From Perkinsus olseni (Eukaryota; Perkinsozoa; Perkinsida), in NCBI GenBank assembly GCA_013115125.1, contig JABANN010000005.1, positions 118,917-182,916 of the forward strand: 64,000 nucleotides of DNA, read 5' to 3'. Under the pieces are notes generated by a model. The model did not search any database, had not been told where the DNA came from, and saw only the letters and a list, made by a program, of their open reading frames with translations. A program made the translations under genes and the position numbers. Position 1 is the stretch's first letter, and each line of letters opens with the position of its first letter. Below, one piece after another: positions 56,419-64,000 of the stretch.

Positions 56419-58053
56419 TCAACGTCTCTTACTATGGCCGCCATGATGACCTTTACGACCAGCCGATGACGCCGTATCGGTTGCTGCTGTCGGTGAAGCA
56501 GGAACGTTTCCCTTGACGGCCTTGCACACCTTCTTATGGTCCTTCCAGCCCTTCTTTTGACAAGTCACGCCACAGTAAACGGCGTTCTTGCACGGGCACT
56601 GAGCCATATGGCGATAGACTCTAGAACAAGTACTGCAGGCCGCGGGGTTCTTACTGAACCCAGCCTTCCTGAAGAAAGTTTGATACTTCTCCGCCATGCC
56701 TGGGGCCAGCGTCTGAGGGTCAGAGTAGCCGCCCAATTGCAGCTCCTCCTGCTTCTCGTCCGGGACTTCAGTTTCCAAACCCAGCTCAGAAGTCCCCACG
56801 CGGATGATCATGCACGTCATGTTGTCCTTAGAGTCCAAAAGATTGAGACAGCGCTGCAGGACCTCGGTAGCAATTTCGGCCAAGTCCTGACCACTCTGCG
56901 CCCGTACCATAACTTCCCGAGCAACATCTTCATTCGACATGACGTCAAAGACACCATCACAGGCCAGCACCACCCAATCACCAGCCTCAACGACAACTTC
57001 CTTCACGTCAGGCACGGCGATGCACTTCTGTTTATCCGCCGAGAGATCCTCGTCGTCCTTGTAGGCAAAATCTCCCAACCCTCTTGAGAGCGCCAAAACC
57101 CCGCAAAGCCTAGCTGGTTCCTCAGAGCTCACAAAACCGCCAGCCTCTTCAATCCGAGCCTTCTCCTCGGGATCGTCCGGCTTGTGGTCCTTCGTGGCAG
57201 CCAATAGACCGACGTCCTCCTCCGAAAGAGCCGCTAAGTTCTTCTTCGAACCCAGCGGATCACCGCCGCCGAGTAATCCCCTATCACTACTAGCCTCTGT
57301 GCTATCATCGTTACACAGCTGCTTCGTGACGTCATCCTGAGCCCTCTCCAGCTTCGCCATATCAACGTGCTTGCCGGAGAACACCACCGCACGGGAATCG
57401 CCAGCGTTCATAATACGAACCTTGTACTTGCCATTACCGAGTGGCGTCACCTAAGGCAGACAGCACAGCCGGATGAGGTTCGGTGATTGGATAAGGAATA
57501 AGCGATGACTCTTTTTTGTACCACAACCTAGGGCGTACTCAATAAAGGTAGGAGAAGGTTGAGTAAGTAGAAAAAACATCGAACCATCCACGAGCGCCCG
57601 ATACTACTATTTCCATTGAGACTAGCTCACACGACCCTGGAGAACACTATCTTCCTTCCAACCCAGAGGTAAACGCGTAACGCCCTTCCCCCCTACAATA
57701 GAAGCCACCACGACGGCACCAGCCTCAGAGTGGCTCTGTCTCAAAGCCTCGTCAGTCGCTAAGAAGCCGGCCTGAATGCCCTGCACAGTGCGGTCTTCAG
57801 GATCCCCAGCTGACTCATTTAGCTGCTTAGGGAGCTCCTTAGCGCCGAACTCGGCCGCGTCGTCTCCGGTATGGCCATCAAGGACCGCGAAGAATCCTTC
57901 CTCGTGTGTGAGGCCCCAGTCCAAATCTATGCAGTGCGCGTCCTCGTGAGATATCCTCCATCCCTGAAGCGTTGCCACGCCGCACTGGAATTTATCGTTC
58001 GCGCGCCGCTGCAGATGGACGGCAGTAACGGGGTGGGAAAGTAGTCCACCCAT
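56419..58053 (-). CDS. PP2C-type Ser/Thr phosphatase fused to a C-terminal MYND zinc finger
   Basis: Two exons, 58053-57631 and 57450-56419, joined over a 180-nt intron in phase 0, give about 484 residues. The start MGGLLSHPVTAVHL has an N-myristoylation-type Met-Gly, as in the PPM1A group. PP2C motifs: QGWRISHEDAH, FFAVLDGHTGDD, NAGDSRAVV, LALSRGLGDFAYK, LACDGVFDVMSNEDV and DNMTCMIIRV, so the metal-binding Asp/Glu residues are present. After about 60 residues comes a MYND finger: CSTCSRVYRHMAQCPC, AVYCGVTCQKKGW and HKKVC. A Lys/Arg/His-rich end follows (GRKGHHGGHSKRR). PP2Cs are Mg/Mn-dependent phosphatases; MYND fingers bind proline-rich peptides, so the finger may select substrates. An acidic insert of ~50 residues (CNDDSTEASSDRG) lies inside the phosphatase domain. 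Confidence 0.92.
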
Positions 58054-58965
58054 TGCGGAAAATTAAGGAGAAACACCACAAACCTTCGAAGAAAATGGAA
58101 AAAACCGCCGCAACTGACTCGACCAAACCGAAGCCAGTAATTGCCTTCCACGAAACCAGTGGGAAACCTCCAAAATTCATGAACGATCCTGACTGAACCC
58201 GAGCTTGCATGCGAAATTGAGGAGAATTCTGATCGCTTCGCTCCGCTGTGCCCGAGAGTCTTCGAGGACATGCATTATTACCACGCTTCTCAGAGAAAGC
58301 TCCTCGGGTGTTGAGTTTAATGCCACCAAATGCAGCAACAGGCTCGCAGCCTCGTACGAGTTCTGTTCAGAAAAATAGTCCGGAAAATCAGAAGTGATTA
58401 TTGAGAGATTTACTACAGTAAAACGGGGTCCGAGTAGCAGAGTTACTTCGCGGAACACCGGGACTGTCTAAAATGCTACCGCGCATCAAATCAAAATAAT
58501 CGATCACTATGGCGCGCGCTAACGTAGTCTAGAGAGTTAGGATTGCACGAGATAGCAAGATGAGCTCAGCCAACGCTGAGCAGCGCCCTAGGGCGGACGC
58601 TGGAGGTTGGTTTGGTCTCCGCCGTAATGGCTAGAGAAGTGTCGTGTTGGCTACCGCTTGGCTGGTTCTTGACACTGACCGCGGTCTTGTTATTCTCGGA
58701 GTAGGTGTAGTCGTTGTAGGTGTCCTACCGCCGTCGCACTCTAGTGCGGCACTAAGCGCAAAATTTATGGCTGAGATTCTCGGGTGAGTTCAACTCACTG
58801 AGTTGTCCCGCTGTCGCTTTGAGTATCTTACTTCTTGTCGGATAAGGTTGATAGGGTCGAGTGTCTCTGGCAGGGTTAATGGTGGTGGCTTGCTGGGGAG
58901 GACCTGGGTGAGAGTATGGGGAAATGTGGTACGATTGTAGTTGTTAGTCCGCTACTTCATTCACC
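58054..58965. other. intergenic between divergent PP2C and V-ATPase d genes
   Basis: Shared promoter side of two divergent genes. It holds a copy of the GCTTCGCTCCGC motif (58234-58247) within an open minus-strand frame (58177-58458) that has no recognised family. Confidence 0.5.
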
Positions 58966-60673
58966 ATGGCTGATCTCGTTTACTTCAACATCGATGACGG
59001 TCTAGGAGAGGGTCTCGTCAGAGGCCTTCGCTCTGGCTTCCTCACTGCCGATGACTACCGTCGTATTGCTAACGGAGAGAACTTAGAAGGTAATAACAAC
59101 GCTAACAGTCTCTGTGCTCCCGCACCGCTTTGATCAGATCTCCGAACGGCACTGGAGGACACTGACTACGGCACCTTCTTGCAGGATGAACCTAGCCCTC
59201 TTCAGGTAGGGTCTCATCATCGCCATTCCCTTCTGTGCGCATGCCGGGTCTTCAGACCTCCACTATCCTGCGCAAGTGCCACGAGCGTCTCGCTGAGGAG
59301 TTTGACTACGTCCGAGCTCAGTCGGTCGGCGAGATGGCCAAGTAGGGAAGACACAACAGCTGCTGTGTTTATGCGCCTTCTCCCAGGTTCATGGATTATG
59401 TCCGTCAAGAGGCGATGATTGATAACGTGGTCATGCTCATTCAGGGTACCATCAACAACAAGAATCCTAAGGTAACGACACCGTGCGCGTTTTCTTCGCT
59501 CCTTCGTACTCGTACGTGTCTCAGGATCTTCTTGCTCGTTGCGATCCCCTTGGCTATTTCGATGAGATGAAGACCATCCCCGGCATGGACTTCACGCATG
59601 GTTATGAGGACCTGTACCGCACCATCCTTGTCGATACTCCTCTGGGACCGTAATAATACTAATCGCTATGCCTCAGTCATCTGTCTTCTCTTCTCAGCTA
59701 CTTCGAAGAGTTCCTCAACTCGAAGCATGTCCACACTCACACTGAGGGCCAGAGCGCCGCCGCTCAGGGTGGCCCTACTGGCGCCACCGCTGTCGTCCAA
59801 CACGGCGAGGTTCACAATATCCTCACTGAGACCGATCTCGAGATTCTCAGGAATGTAAGAGGGCGGGACGCTCCTTGTCTAGTGTTTCATTGTGTTTTCT
59901 GAGCAGTTCTTGAAGAAGTGCTGGATGGAGAGTTTTTACCGTTTTTGCATCAACGGCAGTGAGAACAGCAACACTGCGGAGGTCATGGGCCACATCCTCA
60001 AGACGGAGGCTGATTACAGAGTAGGACGAAGACTGCCGTTCGAAGATGGTTCTGTTATCGTCTTCGCCGCAGGTTTTAATGGTCACCCTCAACGCCCTTA
60101 ACTCGCCTCTTGGCACTGCTCAGAACTTGGACGAGCGTAACGCTCTCTATCCTGACTTCGGGTAGGTCCCTGCTGGCCACTGTGCGAGGGTCATGTTCGT
60201 TGTGAAGGTACTTGTACCCCGAGGGAACTGATAAGCTCATGAAGGCCACTTCGGATACCGCCGTCCGCGCCGCGTTGGAGCCTTACCTCAAGTAGGTCAT
60301 CGCTCGCCCCGCGGGAAGCGGTTGATTGTCCTTTGGCAGGTATGCTCAGCTCTACGACCAGTGCAAGCAGTTCTATGAGCATGATTCCAACGTCGAGAAG
60401 ACGACTCAGGGCCGCTACAAGTCGATTGAGGATCTCTTGTACGTCGAATCGGTGCGGATGTTCGAGAACGCCTTCGAGGAGCAGTACCATTACGGTATCA
60501 TCTACGCTTGGGTCAAGCTGCGCATTCAGGAGATGAAAAATATCGAGTGGATGGCGAACATGGTAGGCTGATGAGTCGCTGTTTGTCCGGCTATTCACTG
60601 TCCTTTTCAGATTGTTCTCAAGAAGAAGGAGCATGTTGAGGAGATTGTGCCCATCTTCGCCCCTCGCGTGTAA
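58966..60673 (+). CDS. ATP6V0D: V-type ATPase V0 subunit d
   Basis: Eleven exons and ten introns, mostly about 45-55 nt, can be joined completely. From the ATG at 58966: MADLVYFNIDDGLGEGLVRG and TADDYRRIANGENLEG; ALEDTDYGTFLQDEPSPLQ; CHERLAEEFDYVR; FMDYVRQEAMIDNVVMLIQG; CDPLGYFDEMKTI; LYRTILVDTPLGPYFEEFL; ETDLEILRN; FLKKCWMESFYRFC; VLMVTLNALNSPLGT; YPEGTDKLMKATSD; RYAQLYDQCKQFYEHD; EQYHYGIIYAWVKLRIQEM; and a last exon ending EIVPIFAPRV at 60671-60673. It matches the ~350-residue subunit d along its whole length. Subunit d sits on the cytosolic face of the V0 ring and couples it to the central stalk of the proton pump. A splice-branch-like TACTAAT lies in the fifth intron. Confidence 0.95.
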
Positions 60674-61020
60674 GCTAGAAGTCGGCAAGTTTCTAGAGAA
60701 GTAGTGGATGCTGCTACTGAGGAGGATTGTTCCTCGATTCCATTGGGCTGATGAGACCCTAGACTAGTATTTTGTTCAACACCTCAACCTCATTGCCGCC
60801 AGCTTCATCTCGTCGCCGCGCTATGCGACGCTGTAGTGGACTTGGTGTCTAGTGATACTTGAAGATTTCCAAGTAATATTCAACAACCATTGTGTGTGAT
60901 GTAGTCAATAATGACCATTGTGGTCGTGGTGGTAGCAGCAGCAGGAAAGTCGGCGGTCTCCAATGGAGGCTCGTGACGCTACTGATGTACCGTTGAGTTG
61001 AGTCATCGTTTTACTCGACT
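60674..61020. other. intergenic
   Basis: Between the V-ATPase d stop and the ankyrin-repeat gene. Nothing recognised. Confidence 0.6.
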
Positions 61021-63125
61021 ATGTTTCAAGCTTTGCGTCCTTCAATCGGTGGGTCATTCGGCTGTTATGGAGGTTACTCGGTCTCAAAGCTGGCTAGCCC
61101 GAGAAGAGGAGAAGGTGACAAGCGCGAAAGCAAGAGCGGCGTAGATACCCTGATCGCGGCACTACATGACAGTCACAGTGACAAGGAAGCCACAGTCCGC
61201 CTCGAGAAGTGGGCTCATCGTCTTCGAAAACCGCTAAGTGTCGGCTGTTTAGGTTGATGGGTGAGTTGAGACCAGAGACGGTGAACAGTCGGGACCAGTA
61301 CGGCAGAACGGCTTTGATGGGTGTTGCTCGATGGGGCACAACACAGCAGGTCGTCCTTCCAAAGGTCATCACACGTTGGCTAGCCTGCTGTGGTGCAGGT
61401 CGACAACTGTCTGAAAATGGGGGCTGACCCGATGCTATGTGACCGAAGCCGATTCAGCGTCCTCCACTACATGGCGAGACGCAAGGAGAAGCCTTCCCCT
61501 CAACAGGTACTTGGGGAATCATCTCAACGCGATGTCCGCGCCGCAGACTCTTCGGTGCACATGCTCTCGAGTTTTCGCTTTATTGACACAGCCTAGATTT
61601 TATGGCGGTTGTCTCCACAAAACGCGCAGCGGGTATAAAGGGTATCTTATAACTCGTCATCCGAATTCCGAAGCAATTTTGTCGTTAAGTGGTTGAGGAT
61701 TTGATTACCACCATATCTTGAGGGTAGCTCGAAAGATGCTTCAAAAATATATTGGTTAAAATTCGCTTGGATATTCGCCGTGAGCTGTCCACAGCGGCTC
61801 GCAGCGGGAAAATTCATCGGCTAAGAATTCGCAAGCCTGACAGCCATCCGCTGTGTCCACTGAAAATTGCCGTTTAGGATATCCTACAGGATCGCTCGTG
61901 ATGAACTAAATGGTACGAGTCGTTTATCAATTCAGCACGGTTCTTGGAATCCCTAATAGGTCCAGAGAGTGTGTGGGGCTTCGGGTACTTTGCTGGTAGT
62001 TGGCGCTCAGTGTTAGTCCAAAGCTTCAAGACACCACTGAATCAGTACGTTGTGACCGAAATCAGGTGAGCAACATGGTGGACCTGCTAATTGCTGCCAA
62101 TGCCGAACCCCACGCCCCGAGCAAGTGTGGCGAGACGCCGCTTCAACTGGCAGTTCGGGGGAATGCTCATCCTGATGTTGCGAGGGAACTAGTGGAGAAG
62201 GTGGGGCGCTGCGGATGCACGAAATAGAGTATAATATCAGTACTATAGCACATGTATTAGAAAAGAATGACCATCATAATTATATAACCACTTTACCTAT
62301 CCCTGGCAGTGATTCGTCCGTCGATGTTTTTGACTCAACGCATGATATTCGAGGAATATTATGTTCTTGCTCTAATATATGACAGTAATGCTGGAGCTGC
62401 ACGATGTGCCGCACAGATTTTCCAAGGACATTCTACAGTATGCCGTACCACTCGAGACAGATACTGGGTTGCTCAGCCCAACCCTCCGTCGCCTCTTGTT
62501 CGGTCACACACCCGCCGTCTACGGCACGAATGTCGGAGAGCTCTCTCGCATTGCGAGACCTCATCCAGAGAGCGTTCGAGAAGGGTGGCTACCCGGCCGG
62601 TGTGGTTGAGCAGGCGCTCAGTGACGGTGCTGATATCAACACTCGAGATCTGCATGGTCGGACGGCCCTGCTGCTGTGCGCCCGATACGGTACGGCGTGG
62701 ACTATAGCGTTAGCTGCGAAGCTCAGAACTTAGGTTCGCCTGACGATTTACGGAAGTTAGTTGAGAAGCATCAGGCGGAGGTATTGCAGTGCGACAATCT
62801 CGGGAACACGGCCCTGCACTACTGTGTTCGCCCTCGCGGGAAGCCGGGACTGGAAACTGTGCAACATCAAGAAGATATGATCAAGTACGTTTGCCATCCT
62901 GTTACTCATGATGCGCCTGTCGTCCTGTGCATGCCTGCATAGCAACCTCTTCTTCTCTATTGATGATAAGTTCATAATACTATCATCATCCTATTTCTCT
63001 ACTCGAAGGGGAAAGTGTTGCCCGTTATGCGCCGATCGTCCTGTGCATGCGTGCATAGCTAACGCCCCCCAGTGTTGCAACTCGTTGCTGAAACTTGGAA
63101 ACTTGCAATACTTTCGATGTTAGCA
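61021..63125 (+). CDS. ankyrin-repeat protein
   Basis: Starts near the ATG at 61021 (MFQALRPSIGGSFGC). Ankyrin repeats are spread over small exons: NSRDQYGRTALMGVARWG, then over a 50-nt intron VDNCLKMGADPMLCDRSRF and SVLHYMARRKEKP; after a larger intron MVDLLIAANAEPHAPSKC with GETPLQLAVRGNAHPDV; VVEQALSDGADINTRD with LHGRTALLLCARYG; and LRKLVEKHQAEVLQCDN with LGNTALHYCVRPRGKPG. The TALH/TALL, GADI and NAEP pieces are classic ankyrin helices, which bind other proteins. No other domain is seen. The intron after QHQEDMIK (from about 62888) holds two copies of the 42-nt element. The last exon near 63070-63125 is uncertain, as is the 61507-62060 interval, which I treat as one or more introns. Confidence 0.7.
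62901..62943 (+). repeat. 42-nt intron element, copy 4
   Basis: GTTACTCATGATGCGCC, then CTGTGCATGCCTGCATAGC. In an intron of the ankyrin gene, sense orientation. Confidence 0.85.
63017..63062 (+). repeat. 42-nt intron element, copy 5
   Basis: CCGTTATGCGCCGATCGTC, then CTGTGCATGCGTGCATAGC. About 75 nt after copy 4, same orientation. Confidence 0.9.
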
Positions 63126-63325
63126 GCACGCATAAACATAGGAAGAATAGAGAGAAGAAGTCTCAATGTTAGCTCAATATGATTCAGACGTCTTTGGAAC
63201 TATTACTGTGAAGAACTACTGAGACCTATGACTATGTACGATGGCTTGCGTTAACTATAAGGGTCACATCAAGCACTCATTGCTCAACAATCATCCGAGA
63301 ACGTTAACTTCGAAGACGTACTTCA

Positions 63326-64000
63326 ATGCCCCGTCAAACTAGAAGGAAGTCTACAGCTTCGGTGGCCACGCCATCGAGAGAGGCGGGGAACTCGCAGTCA
63401 GATCCGACGGGTTCTCCGAGTGTGGTTACAGAAGGGGTCGTAGCTAAGCTTGTCGAGAGGATTGAGGGCCTATCTGCGAAGGTCGAGGCCCTTGCCTCGC
63501 TGCCCCCAACGCCTCCCAATGTTACCCCCTTAACGCCATCCCAGCGGCAGCCTTTGGCCCAAGAGGACCCCCCTTTGCAGGTCTCCGCAGACGGAGTGTC
63601 GTCAACTGCCCAGCCGACCGATGCTCGCGGTAAGTGCTGCCAGATAGTGCAGAACGCTCGCAAGGAGGCGAGGCAGGAATTGAAGACGACTGACTTTCCT
63701 CGATTTACAGGAGGAAATCCGGAGGAGATCCCAGCTACGGTCGCTTTACCGGCGACGTCAGGGGGTGGTCTATTTTCTAATTCAAGAACAATCATCCGAG
63801 AAGAACTAAGCTATTGTGTAATTGGCTGACCCCTCTCCTATGAAACTGGCTTCCCTTCGATATTTGGCTCAAGATCTGATATGTTGGTATATGTCCTCAA
63901 GGCTATCATAAGTCCCCTCAAACTCCTGTAATGTCCCCTTTGCTCATCGACCATTTCTCCGTAATAAGTACCTTGGTGAAATGCTACTCTGAGAACAGTT
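63326..64000 (+). mobile_element. retroelement fossil, gag-like region at the window edge
   Basis: A basic N-terminal reading frame (MPRQTRRKSTASVATPS) with Pro/Ser/Thr-rich middle and a helical ARKEARQELKTTDFPRF end resembles the opening of an LTR-retroelement gag protein. No polymerase part or terminal repeat is visible in the window. It looks incomplete or broken here; age cannot be judged from one end. The downstream 170 nt are noncoding. Confidence 0.4.

Noticed and set aside
58177-58458. 93-codon minus-strand frame with helical-looking sequence upstream of PP2C
   Set aside because: No recognised family, no signal that it joins PP2C, and it lies in the expected promoter region; left unannotated.
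1-64000. CRISPR array, operons or bacterial transfer
   Set aside because: No spaced direct repeats of CRISPR type, and genes are intron-rich eukaryotic genes throughout.

Overview
The window looks like nuclear DNA of a protist, most likely a perkinsid-type alveolate such as Perkinsus (inference). All recognisable proteins are eukaryotic. Nearly every gene is split by very small GT-AG introns, mostly about 30 to 60 nt with some larger, so coding regions appear as strings of short frames that must be joined. Genes are packed a few hundred bases apart with no operon logic. No rRNA, tRNA or CRISPR was found. Gene spans are given as one interval; many exon joins were worked out by hand from reading frame, splice sites and family similarity, and gene ends marked approximate are uncertain.

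Layout. 1.4-4.7 kb (+): an unrecognised multi-exon protein, then an ARGLU1-like Arg/Glu-rich splicing-associated protein. 4.7-7.7 kb: no host gene seen; holds a broken reverse-transcriptase fossil and small palindromes. 7.7-23.0 kb (-): a GT15-type mannosyltransferase-like protein with a very long N-terminal region, the nonsense-mediated-decay helicase UPF1, and the ribosome-biogenesis WD40 protein WDR3/UTP12. 24.3-27.0 kb (+): an eIF4E cap-binding protein with a long low-complexity N-terminus. 28.9-43.9 kb (-): a secreted PAN/Apple protein, three tandem WRN-like DEDDy exonuclease paralogues, a TRIM-type RING/B-box/coiled-coil protein, two tandem small zinc-finger paralogues, and a secretory-pathway methyltransferase-like protein. 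44.2-46.7 kb (-): a kinesin-like protein with a degenerate P-loop. 47.9-58.1 kb (-): two tandem quiescin sulfhydryl oxidases, a coiled-coil protein, an amidohydrolase and a PP2C phosphatase fused to a MYND finger. 59.0-63.1 kb (+): V-ATPase subunit d and an ankyrin-repeat protein. 63.3 kb to the end: a gag-like retroelement fossil.

The most unusual signal is not a gene. A conserved element of about 42 nt recurs at least five times, each time in an intron or between two exons of unrelated genes (methyltransferase, kinesin twice, ankyrin twice) and in both orientations. A second, longer sequence is shared by one intron of UPF1 and one of WDR3, and three other introns carry a tRNA T-arm/B-box-like motif. 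Together these suggest introner-like or other intron-seeking elements. Other highlights are a 211-bp near-identical tract between the diverged QSOX paralogues (gene conversion), a member of the exonuclease triplet that has lost catalytic residues, the kinesin lacking its Walker-A lysine, and the PP2C-MYND fusion.
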